Shown piece by piece: positions 24,977 to 33,238 of a DNA stretch of 56,524 nucleotides; the first letter of the stretch is position 1; every line of letters starts with the position of its first letter. The notes beneath the pieces were generated by a model. That model saw only the letters and a list, made by a program, of their open reading frames with translations, was not told where the DNA came from and ran no database searches. Made by a program: the position numbers and the translations under genes. Source of the stretch: an uncultured Clostridia bacterium (GTDB lineage: Bacteria; Bacillota; Clostridia; TANB77; CAG-508); assembly GCA_934121925.1 (NCBI GenBank), contig CAKOVK010000009.1, positions 1 through 56,524 on the forward strand, given 5' to 3'.

Positions 24977-27900
24977 TTACAATTCTATATTTTCTTTTCC
25001 TACTATTTCTTCAAATTGTTTTAGAATTTCTTCTGTTAAGTATATTGCTCCACATGGTAATATTTTGTCTCCATTTTTTACACTTATTGCTATGTTATTT
25101 CTATCTCCTGAAAAGAATTTTATTGCTCCTCTTAATTTTGATTTTTGTTCTTCTGATAAATTTGTTATATTTATTATTATCATTTTAGGTCGAACAGTTT
25201 CATTTGTTCCTATACTATTTGTAGGCTGTCTTTTAGCAAATTTTTGACCTGCCACTTCATTATTTATTGTTGTGTTTTCGTTAAATTCTGTTATACTATT
25301 TGCAACTATTTTTACATCATCATCTTCTCTTATGCTTAAACGTCCTTCTATTAGCACTATATTTTCCTCTAATAAAATATTTTGTGCCTTACTATAGCAA
25401 CTATCAAATACTATTATCTCTGTGCTTCCATATAAATCTTCTACTGTCATAAATGCCATTAAAGTGTTTTTCTTTGTATATTTTTTCTTTATAGAATTTA
25501 TTATTCCAACATATTTTACTGGTTTTCCATCTTGGCTAAAATCATTTTGCTCTTTCATTTGTATCATTTGAAGTGTATTAATTGTTGCAACTTTTTCTAT
25601 ATTCTTTCTAAATTTTTCTAATGGATGCCCAGATATATAAATTCCAAGCATTTCTTTTTCCATTGATAATAACTCTTTTTCATCAAATTCCTTTAATGTT
25701 GTAAATTTATATTTCATGCTTTCTATTTTTTCATCTTCTGTTTTTCCTAAGTCAAACATTGTAACTTGGCCTTGCATTGTCTTTTTCGATGTATCGTTTA
25801 TTATATCTATTATTGTTTCAAATGATGCTAGAAGTGTACTTCTTGTTTGTTCAAATCCATCAAAAGCTCCTGCTTTTATTAAGCTTTCTATGCATTTTTT
25901 ATTTACAGATTCTCCTTGCATTCTTTCGCAAAAGTCTGTAAAGCTTTTGAACTCTCCATTTTGTTTTCTTTCTTTTACAATAGTATCAACTACAGCTGTT
26001 CCAACATTTTTTACACTTCCGAAGTCCAAACCTTATTTTATCTCCATAAACTGCAAATTTTGTATAGCTTTTATTAATATCTGGTTTTAAAATTTCTATT
26101 TTTAGCCTTTTACATTCATTTATATATTCTGGAACTTTATCTAAATTTCCTAAGAAACTATTTAATGTTGCTGCCATAAATTCTGGTGGGTAATATGTTT
26201 TTAAATATGCGGTTTCATACGCTACAACTGCATATGCTGCTGCATGTGATTTATTAAATGCATATTTTGCAAACTCAGCCATTTCGTCAAATATTTTATC
26301 TGCAGATTTTTCATCTATTCCATTTCTAACACATCCAGGAATTATTACATTCCCGTTTTCATCTGTTTGTCCATGTATAAAGTTTTCTCTTTCTTTTGCC
26401 ATTACATCTAGTTTCTTCTTTCCCATGGCACGTCTAACTAAATCAGCTCTTCCTAAAGAATAACCGGCTAAATCTCTAACTATTTGCATAACTTGCTCTT
26501 GGTACACCATACATCCATATGTTACGTTTAATATTGGCTCTAAGCTTGGATGTGTGTATTCACTATGTTCTGGATTAAGTTTATTTTTTATATATCTTGG
26601 TATTTGGTCCATTGGCCCTGGTCTATACAAAGAAACACCTGCAATTATATCTTCTAAGCAATCTGGTTTTAGTTCCTTCATAAAGTTTCTCATACCTTGG
26701 CTTTCAAATTGAAATATACCTGATGTATTTCCACTTTGCCAGGTTTCTTCAAATACCTTTTTGTCATTCATTTCTTTGTCAATTTTTACATCTATTCCTC
26801 TACATTTTTTTACTAGTTTTATTGTATCAGAAATAACTGTAAGTGTACGAAGCCCTAGAAAGTCCATTTTTAATAAACCTAGTTCTTCTAGGGTTGTCAT
26901 TATATATTGTGTTGAGATTGTACCCTCATTTACATATAGTGGCACATAATCTATTACAGGATCTTTTGTAATTACTATTCCGGCAAGCATGTGTTGAAGC
27001 CTGTCTTGGAAGTCCTTCTAATCCCATTGCTATATCTAATAATTTTCTTGTTTGCTCATCTTGTTCATATAAATTTCCAAATTCTCTATTTTGCTCTAGA
27101 GCCTTTTTTATTGTAATATGAAGTTCATTTGGAACCATTTTTGCAAGTTTATCCGCTTCTGCATAAGGAACATCCAAAGCTCTTGCAACATCTCTTATTA
27201 CCATTCTTGCAGACATTGTTCCGAATGTTATTATTTGAGAAACATGGTCCTTTCCATATTTTCTACCAACATAATCTATTACCTCTCCTCTTCTTTCGTA
27301 GTCAAAATCTACGTCAAAGTCGGGCATACTTATTCTTTCTGGGTTTAAAAATCTTTCAAAAAGTAAATTATATTTTATTGGATTTATATCTGTAATTCCT
27401 AAAGCATACGCAACAATTGAACCTGCTCCAGAACCACGTCCTGGTCCTACTGCTATTCCTTGTGTTCTAGCATAATTTATAAAATCCCATACAATTAAGA
27501 AATAATCTACATATCCCATTTTTTCTATTACAGATAATTCATATTCAAAACGCTCTTTTATTTCATTGCTTGGATTCTCTCCATATCTTCTTGCAAGTCC
27601 ATCTTTTGCAAGTTTCTTAAAATAATCTGTATGTGTTGCAAATTCTGCTGGCACTTCATAATTTGGAAGCTTTGTGTTTCCAAATTCAAAATCTAAATTG
27701 CATTTTTCTGCTATTTTTACTGTGTTTTCTATTGCCTCCGGAACATTTTTAAAATATTCTTCCATTTCTTCTGGTGATTTTACATAGAATTCGTCTGTTC
27801 CCATCTTCATTCTATCTTCGTCTGTCATTTTTTTACCTGTTTGTATGCAAAGTAAAACTTCATGGTTATATGCATCTTCCTTTTTTAAGTAATGTGAATC

Positions 27901-28512
27901 ATTTGTTGCAACTAAAGGAATATCTAGTTTTTTAGACATTTCTATTAATTTTTGATTTACTAATACTTGCTCTGGAAGCCCATTTGGTTGTATTTCTAAA
28001 TAGTAATCTTCTCCAAACAGGTTTTTATGCCATAAGGCAACCTCTTCTGCTTTTTCTATGTTATTGTTTAAAATTTCTCTATTTATATTTCCCGCAAGGC
28101 ATGCACTTAAGCACACAAGCCCTTCATGATATTTTTCTAATATCTCATAATCTATACGTGGCTTATAATAAAAGCCTTCTGTAAATCCCATTGATACCAA
28201 GTGTGTTAAATTTTTGTACCCTGTTTCATTTTTTGCAAGCAAAATAAGATGATAATAATGGTTATCTATATTAGGTTCTTTATCAAATCTTGTTCTTGGA
28301 GCTACATATACTTCGCATCCTATAATTGGCTTTACTCCTTGCTTTTTACATTCTTTATAAAAATCTACTACTCCGAACATAACACCATGGTCAGTAAGAG
28401 CAATAGAATCCATCCCTAATTCTTTTGCTCTTGCTGGTAAATCTTTTATTCTATTCGCTCCATCTAGTAAACTAAACTCACTATGGACATGTAAGTGTAC
28501 AAAATTTGACAT
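24977..28512 (-). CDS. dnaE: DNA polymerase III alpha subunit DnaE, read through two CGG +1 sites
   Basis: DnaE is a replicative C-family polymerase. Three frames join into 1177 residues, the normal DnaE length. In order: PHP domain (FVHLHVHSEFSLLDGA, start), polymerase core (RGSGAGSIVAYALGI near 362 and the catalytic PDFDVDFDYERR near 400), fingers and HhH (YQEQVMQI, FNKSHAAAYA near 750), and a C-terminal OB domain. The first break is in QASTHAC at CGG 26982-26980, resuming as G-IVITKDPV. The second is in KIRFGL at CGG 26021-26019, resuming as G-SVKNVGTA. Both glycines are family-conserved. A 44-kDa or smaller product would be inactive, so shifting must be routine. Confidence 0.95.
26019..26021 (-). 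other. CGG(A) +1 recoding site, dnaE site 2
   Basis: CTT CGG A: skipping C gives IRFGL-G-SVKNVG (Gly831); DnaE consensus is RFGLxAIKNVG-like. Confidence 0.94.
26980..26982 (-). other. CGG(A) +1 recoding site, dnaE site 1
   Basis: TGC CGG A: skipping C gives STHAC-G-IVITKD (Gly511); the family has STHAAGVVI. The same bases could be read HA-A-G by skipping the T two codons earlier, so the exact slip point is ambiguous by three bases. Confidence 0.9.
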
Positions 28513-28590
28513 TTTACTCTCTCTTTCTTTTGGTCGTATTATATTATAAAATTATTATTATTACAAGTTTTTTATGTACACCGCATTAAA

Positions 28591-28619
28591 TTGACATAAA
28601 ATTATTTTTGTTGTATAAT
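28591..28619 (+). promoter_or_regulatory. Sigma-A promoter of gene 28654
   Basis: TTGACA, 17 bases, TATAAT: an exact consensus match 35 bases before the start codon. Confidence 0.9.
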
Positions 28620-28653
28620 ATTTCTACAAATTTATTAGAAAGGAGTGTCAAAA

Positions 28654-28932
28654 ATGGGTTCATCCCAAATTGACATAGCCACCTTGATTCGGCATATTCA
28701 AGGATTAGTTAGGGAAAATTCTCCTGAAGCAATGCAAGAGTTGGAATTTTACAAACAAATCTTAAAAATTTTTACAAATGCATTTACTCCTGGCAACATC
28801 TCTAACATTTTTGAAATTCGTCTCCAGGTATGTCCTGTTCCTAAAGCTAAAGCTCTAGCTAAACCTTTAGGAATGTGGATTGTTGATGGTGGCTCTAACT
28901 CGTTTTATTTGAGTTTATGCACACCTCTCTAA
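28654..28932 (+). CDS. Unknown 92-residue protein with an in-frame CGG at codon 13
   Basis: A stand-alone gene with consensus promoter, AGAAAGGAG ribosome site and terminator. The product begins MGSSQIDIATLIRHIQG and ends MWIVDGGSNSFYLSLCTPL. I recognise no domain and no membrane segment. Codon use (CGG, CGT, CTC, CAG) differs from the AGA-dominated neighbours. The CGG at 28690-28692 is followed by C. If the +1 rule applied, reading would give a 17-residue peptide ending IGIFKD. Read as Arg, the full frame stays open. The gene is therefore either recently acquired from a donor with normal CGG decoding or expressed only when CGG is read in frame. Confidence 0.6.
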   Translation: MGSSQIDIATLIRHIQGLVRENSPEAMQELEFYKQILKIFTNAFTPGNISNIFEIRLQVCPVPKAKALAKPLGMWIVDGGSNSFYLSLCTPL

Positions 28933-28941
28933 TACCTAAAG

Positions 28942-28966
28942 CCTGCTTTTACTTAAGCAGGTTTTT
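28942..28966 (+). terminator. Terminator of gene 28654
   Basis: CCTGCT-TTTACTT-AAGCAGG followed by TTTTT. Confidence 0.9.
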
Positions 28967-29113
28967 CTTGGGCTTCAGACTTAAAATTAAAAATTGTAGA
29001 GAAACATATGGATGATTTTAATCACTCTTACATTTGTCTAATCTATCACATCAATTTAACAAAAGATAAGGCATAATTTTATGCTCTTTATGCTTAAATA
29101 CGTTACATAACTA

Positions 29114-29142
29114 TTGATTTTTTGTTTATTTTAAAGTATAAT
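29114..29142 (+). promoter_or_regulatory. Promoter of gene 29188
   Basis: TTGATT, 17 bases, TATAAT, 45 bases before the start codon. Confidence 0.75.
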
Positions 29143-29187
29143 AAATTTCAGCAAATGTCCAAAATTAAAAAAGGAGTTTTTTTTACT

Positions 29188-29406
29188 ATGGGAAAAAATT
29201 TAGACTTAAAGAAAGATGTTGTAGATGTGCTGAATTCAAATTGTTTCTCTTGCACTTACGATCTTCAATACGTATTACTTGCAAATGACTACGATGAGAT
29301 AGCTAAAACGGTAAATGATTATCCGGTAGCACACATCTGCTTCATCAAGCCGTCTCTTATTTATCCTTATGGATGTGCTTTGCACATTGAAAATCTAGAA
29401 AAGTAA
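29188..29406 (+). CDS. Unknown 72-residue protein
   Basis: The protein MGKNLDLKKDVVDVLNSN... has a mixed alpha/beta look with two Cys (CFSC) and a HICFIKPSLIYPYGCALHI end. No family is recognised. It is a stand-alone gene with promoter, AAAAAAGGAG ribosome site and terminator, laid out like the gene at 28654 just upstream. Codons ACG, CCG and GCA-rich choices suggest the same non-native origin; it contains CGG only in the NCG-GNN phase. Confidence 0.6.
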   Translation: MGKNLDLKKDVVDVLNSNCFSCTYDLQYVLLANDYDEIAKTVNDYPVAHICFIKPSLIYPYGCALHIENLEK

Positions 29407-29426
29407 TTTGCTAATTTAATCCTTTT

Positions 29427-29460
29427 CCTCTTTAGCAGCAATTGCTAAAGAGGATTTTTT
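29427..29460 (+). terminator. Terminator of gene 29188
   Basis: TCCTCTTTAGCA-GCAAT-TGCTAAAGAGGA followed by TTTTTT: a perfect 12-bp stem. Confidence 0.93.
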
Positions 29461-29547
29461 ACATTATGTTTACTTTTTTGTAAATTTATGGTATAATTAT
29501 GTTTGTGTGTGATTTCATTAATATATATCTTTGGAGGTAATATTAAA

Positions 29548-30402
29548 ATGATAAAATTAGTTGCTAGCGATTTAGATGGCACTATAATTGGTAGAGACAA
29601 TAATATAGCTCAAACTAATCTTAAAGCAATAAATGATATTAATAATAAAAATATAGATTTTGTAATTTGTACTGGAAAAACTTATCCTATAATAAAAGGA
29701 ATGTTTTCTAAATTTAATGCGTCATATGGAATTTTTGGAAATGGGAATCAAATTATAAATTTAAGGACTGGAGAAGAAATATATAAAAAATTATTGTCTT
29801 CTTCTGATGTTAATAAATGTATCGACATTGCAAGAAAATACCATTTACATGTTCATGTATATACTGAAAATGAAATAATTACAGAAAGTTTAAAATTTAT
29901 GGATTTAAGAAATTTTAAATTGCAAGAAGATAATTATTATGATAATTCTCTTGAAATTACTGTTATTGATGATTTAAAGTATTACCTTGCTTTTAATAAC
30001 ATTGAGCCATGTAAACTAATAATTTCATCAGAAACAGATTTGTCAGATATCAAAGAGGAAATTTTAGATTCTTTAAATGTATCTGTTACAACTATAAGAA
30101 AATATGGCGAATATAAAGACACTGTTATTAATAAAGAATATGAATATTTAGACATATCACCTAAGGGCATAAATAAAAGCACAGCTCTTAATATCTTAGG
30201 TAACTATTTAAAAATAAATAATAATGAAATTATGGCTGTCGGAGATAATTTAAATGATTTAGATATGGTTAAAAATTCTGGCATAGGCGTTGCCGTTGCA
30301 AATGCTTATGATGAATTAAAACAAGTAGCAAAGTACACAACTGAGAACTCTGTTGAAAAAGGTGGCTTTGCAGAAGCAGTTTATAAATTTATTGAATTTT
30401 AG
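29548..30402 (+). CDS. HAD-superfamily (Cof-type) phosphatase
   Basis: The 284-residue protein has motif I DLDGTI (about residues 8-13), a Cof-type cap domain in the middle, lysine motif III near SPKGINKSTAL and motif IV GDNLNDLDMVKNSGIGVAVANA near 237. This is the classical layout of HAD subclass IIB hydrolases acting on small sugar phosphates or nucleotides such as FMN; the substrate cannot be inferred. ATG 29548 follows TTGGAGGTAA. GTC-GGA in motif IV reads normally. It is convergent with nadD across a GAAGTGTGA palindrome. Confidence 0.88.
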   Translation: MIKLVASDLDGTIIGRDNNIAQTNLKAINDINNKNIDFVICTGKTYPIIKGMFSKFNASYGIFGNGNQIINLRTGEEIYKKLLSSSDVNKCIDIARKYHLHVHVYTENEIITESLKFMDLRNFKLQEDNYYDNSLEITVIDDLKYYLAFNNIEPCKLIISSETDLSDIKEEILDSLNVSVTTIRKYGEYKDTVINKEYEYLDISPKGINKSTALNILGNYLKINNNEIMAVGDNLNDLDMVKNSGIGVAVANAYDELKQVAKYTTENSVEKGGFAEAVYKFIEF

Positions 30403-30403
30403 C

Positions 30404-30484
30404 ATGAAGTGTGATGTGAGAAGTTAGCTTCATAGGGTTAATACTTCGAAACTTTACTCTATTTTTCACACTTCGCACCTCATG
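30404..30484. repeat. GAAGTGTGA-type palindromic repeat, copy c
   Basis: GAAGTGTGATGTGAGAAGTT is mirrored by TTCACACTTCGCACCTCAT around a loop with AATACTTCGAA. It separates the convergent HAD and nadD genes. Confidence 0.75.
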
Positions 30485-30486
30485 AA

Positions 30487-31098
30487 TTACAACATATACA
30501 ATCTATTTTTATTAATATATTCTAAAACTTCTTTTTTAAAAAATCTTTCTACATTTTCTCCCATTTTTATTTTTTCTCTAATCATTGTTGAGCTTAACTC
30601 TATAGGCTTTATTTTTTTTGCAATTATTAAGGCTTTTTTATTATCTCTTAATAGTTTGTCTTCTTCTATTATTTTTTCTATGTTATCTTCATTTCTTTCT
30701 AACACAATTATTTTATAATTATTTAATATTTGTTCTGGTTTCATCCATGTATGCAAATCTTTTAAATTATCTGTTCCCATAATAAAATAAATATCATATT
30801 CTGGATATTTATTTTTTAATATGCCTAAAGTTTCTATTGTATATAACTGTCTTCCATATGTTAATTCTATATCAGAAACCTCTAGTTTTTCTTCTCCATT
30901 GCACATTAGTTCAAGCATATTGTATCTGTGATTATCATCTACCAAATTGTTTTTTCTATTGTATTTTGTACTTACTGGTACAAATATAACCTTTTCAACA
31001 TAATCTAGATTTATGATTATTTGTTTTGCTAATTCTAAATGTGAATTAAGTGGCGGATTAAAACTTCCTCCAAATATTGCAATTCCTTTTTTTTGCAT
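30487..31098 (-). CDS. nadD: Nicotinate-nucleotide adenylyltransferase-like protein
   Basis: NadD makes deamido-NAD from nicotinate mononucleotide and ATP. The 203-residue protein has the nucleotidyltransferase start IAIFGGSFNPPLNSHLELA and the C-terminal ISSTxIR-type motif ELSSTMIREKI near 169, with the family's MGTDNL and HTWMKPEQIL in between. Oddly, the first histidine of the usual PxHxGH ATP site is Leu and the Gly is Ser (PPLNSH). The activity may be altered, or this may be a paralogue. AAAGAGG precedes the ATG. Nothing in the surroundings links it to the NAD pathway. Confidence 0.75.
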   Translation of the reverse strand: MQKKGIAIFGGSFNPPLNSHLELAKQIIINLDYVEKVIFVPVSTKYNRKNNLVDDNHRYNMLELMCNGEEKLEVSDIELTYGRQLYTIETLGILKNKYPEYDIYFIMGTDNLKDLHTWMKPEQILNNYKIIVLERNEDNIEKIIEEDKLLRDNKKALIIAKKIKPIELSSTMIREKIKMGENVERFFKKEVLEYINKNRLYML

Positions 31099-31218
31099 AT
31101 ATATTACCTCTTTATTTTTTGTTACCTTATTTATATCATATTTTTTTAGGTTGTTTCAATAATTAATAATATAAATTGTAATTTGTAAAATGGATGTGTG
31201 AGGTAGGAAGTTGGATTC

Positions 31219-31282
31219 GTAGGGGCGGGCCCTGTGTCCGCCCAAACTGTAATTAAGGGGCAGACACATGGCCTGCCCCTAC
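31219..31282. repeat. GGGCAGACACA-type palindromes, double unit
   Basis: Two opposed units: GTAGGGGCGGGCCCTGTGTCCGCCC and GGGGCAGACACATGGCCTGCCCC plus TAC, beside a decayed GAAGTGTGA arm at 31190. The outer GTAGGGGC and GCCCCTAC also pair with each other. Confidence 0.75.
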
Positions 31283-31321
31283 AAACACAAAAATAAATTT
31301 GATCACACAAATTACAATTTA

Positions 31322-31678
31322 TTAAAATCTCCTATATCTATTGCATCCACACCCTGTTGAATTATTATTAGAATTAGTGTTGTTTGTATTTAAAAGATTG
31401 CTTAAACAACCACATCCACTATTATCATTATCATCATCTTCTTCGTTATTGTTTTCATTACAAAGCAAACTAACTATTACTGCTGTTATAAAAGCAAGTA
31501 TTGTATATACAAGTGTTGCAATTAAAAATGTTTCATCAAATGCTGCAAATGTAACAACTAAGAATATAGCAAATATTAGTGCTGCAACAGCTAATGGACT
31601 TTTTAAAACTTTTTGCAGTATTGCTGATATTATTATTACAGCTATTGGTAATGCAAAAAATATTAATAATGTATTCAT
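31322..31678 (-). CDS. Small membrane protein with a Cys-rich tail
   Basis: A 118-residue protein with three hydrophobic segments in residues 1-75, then an acidic linker (NEEDDDNDNSGCGC) and an Asn/Ser/Cys-rich tail ending STGCGCNRYRRF. The N-terminal half is DUF2651-like in layout, but this is tentative. ATG 31678 follows ATGGAGG. Two GCGC pairs in the tail recall the tiny Cys-rich proteins at 21927 and 22088. The function is unknown. Confidence 0.55.
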   Translation of the reverse strand: MNTLLIFFALPIAVIIISAILQKVLKSPLAVAALIFAIFLVVTFAAFDETFLIATLVYTILAFITAVIVSLLCNENNNEEDDDNDNSGCGCLSNLLNTNNTNSNNNSTGCGCNRYRRF

Positions 31679-31880
31679 ACTAATTACCTCCATATGTATT
31701 TTTTATATAATATGTTATTTTTTTTATTTTCGTGAATTATTTTTATTATACAAATTACATTTTTTTACTTGTTTTTTTTGCAATTTGTGATAAAATATTT
31801 TTATATTATTGCTATTTATTTTTATATAAATTAAATAATGGCAAAACACTTTACTTGAAATATGGAGGTAATTTTTTATT

Positions 31881-32117
31881 ATGGAATTTAAAAGATGTGC
31901 TCGTTGTGGCTGTTTTTTCATGTCTAGTAATGATGTTTGTTGTAATTGTGAATCTAAAGATAAGATTGATATTGCTAAATTGAGTAATTTTTTAGAAGAA
32001 AATAATAATTGCTTTAATTCTGTGGAATCTCTTTCTATTGCAAGCGGAATTAATTTAAACAATTTAAATAGATTTATTAAAGATAACAAAATTTCTGATT
32101 TGAACATAAACTTATAA
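31881..32117 (+). CDS. YvyF-like zinc-ribbon protein
   Basis: The 78-residue protein begins with a zinc-ribbon (CARCGCFF then CCNC) followed by a helical domain SNFLEENNNCFNSVESLSIASGINLNNLNRFIKDNKI that looks like a small winged-helix. This matches the TIGR03826/YvyF group (flagellar-operon-associated in motile species). No flagellar genes are in the window, so a motility role is unsupported. TGGAGG precedes the ATG. AGC-GGA reads normally. Confidence 0.65.
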   Translation: MEFKRCARCGCFFMSSNDVCCNCESKDKIDIAKLSNFLEENNNCFNSVESLSIASGINLNNLNRFIKDNKISDLNINL

Positions 32118-32145
32118 TAATGTTAATTTTTTAGTGAAATATATA

Positions 32146-32187
32146 AAAGATGCAGAAAAGTGGCTTTAACACTTTTCTGCATCTTTT
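32146..32187. terminator. Bidirectional terminator
   Basis: AAAAGATGCAGAAAAGTG pairs perfectly with CACTTTTCTGCATCTTTT around GCTTTAA, between the convergent YvyF-like and rhodanese genes. Confidence 0.92.
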
Positions 32188-32524
32188 ATATTCCATCTAA
32201 TCCATTTTTTAAATGATACAAATTTTTAAATCCGTTTTTATCCAAAATTTTTATTGCTTTTTTGCTTCTTATGCCACTTTGGCAGTACACTATTACTATT
32301 TTATCTTTTTCTTTTAAGTTACAATCGCAACACATTTCTAATTCATACAAAGGTATATTTATTGCACCATTTAGATGTCCTTCCTTATATTCTTGAGGGC
32401 TTCTCACATCTAGTAATATCGAATTTGGATTGGTAGATATAACATACATTAGTTCATTTATGTTTATATCTCGTTCATTATTCCTACAATATTTTAAGCT
32501 TCTAAATATATTTTTTATATACAT
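32186..32524 (-). CDS. Rhodanese-like domain protein
   Basis: A 112-residue single rhodanese domain: ILLDVRSPQEYKEGHLNGAINIPL (about 36-59), the active-site loop YCQSGIRSKKA near 81-91 with the catalytic Cys, and the end FKNLYHLKNGLDGI. Such proteins transfer sulfane sulfur or handle persulfides; the partner is unknown. AGGTGAGG lies upstream. AAC-GGA reads normally. It is a single gene between two strong hairpins. Confidence 0.9.
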   Translation of the reverse strand: MYIKNIFRSLKYCRNNERDININELMYVISTNPNSILLDVRSPQEYKEGHLNGAINIPLYELEMCCDCNLKEKDKIVIVYCQSGIRSKKAIKILDKNGFKNLYHLKNGLDGI

Positions 32525-32546
32525 ATAGCCTCACCTATTTATTAAT

Positions 32547-32588
32547 ATATAGAACTCCATTAAAACATTTTAATGGAGTTCTATTATA
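32547..32588. terminator. Terminator after secF
   Basis: TATAGAACTCCATTAAAA pairs with TTTTAATGGAGTTCTATTA. It ends the secD-secF message on the minus strand. Confidence 0.8.
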
Positions 32589-32590
32589 TA

Positions 32591-33238
32591 TTATGTATTT
32601 TTTTGTTTTTTGTTACTCTTTATTTTTAACATATCTTTTTCAAATATTTCTGCTAATATGATGAATGATAAAATTAAGATTAACATAGAAATAGGCATTG
32701 CTAATTCATTTACTGGAATTCTAACAATTGCATATATACTTAAGTAAACCATTTGTGTTCCTAATATTGTTAATAATGTAGTAATCAATGTTTTTAATAT
32801 TCCTAATTTTTTGTATCTAATCGTAAAATATAATACGACTATTATAGATGTAATTATTGTTGGAGCCACATATGGTCTTATTATATCTTTTCCATTAATT
32901 TTAGGATTATTCATTATTTCTAAATTCTCATTAGATATTGATAGATCATATTTTTCATTTATTTTTGTTATGAATGTATTTATTTGTTCTTCTGATGCTG
33001 TCTTAACAGTTATTATTATATTTTCTTCAGTATTATTAGCTGTTTTTATACTATAATGTTTTCCAAATACTTCTTTAATAATGTCTTCTGCTTCTTTTTC
33101 TAATTTTAAGTTCATTTTTATAGTTGTGTTATTTCCATAAATTAGTCCGTAGTTCATTCCTTTTATTGCTAACATTATAACGCCTACTATAATTATTACT
33201 AGTACTAATATTGGTAATATTTTTTTATTTTTTAGCAT
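32591..33238 (-). CDS. secF: SecF-like protein-export subunit (divergent)
   Basis: A 215-residue protein with one N-terminal membrane helix, a periplasmic-type domain (about 33-115) and four C-terminal membrane segments (IIRPYVAPTIITSIIVVLYF, then KTLITTLLTILGTQMVYL). The topology is that of SecF but shortened (usual 290-310). It overlaps the end of secD, with CAGGAGG inside that gene, so the pair is coupled. The call rests on topology, pairing with the SecD-like gene and the conserved helix-4 region; sequence identity is low. Role: use of the proton-motive force to assist Sec translocation. Confidence 0.65.
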   Translation of the reverse strand: MLKNKKILPILVLVIIIVGVIMLAIKGMNYGLIYGNNTTIKMNLKLEKEAEDIIKEVFGKHYSIKTANNTEENIIITVKTASEEQINTFITKINEKYDLSISNENLEIMNNPKINGKDIIRPYVAPTIITSIIVVLYFTIRYKKLGILKTLITTLLTILGTQMVYLSIYAIVRIPVNELAMPISMLILILSFIILAEIFEKDMLKIKSNKKQKNT

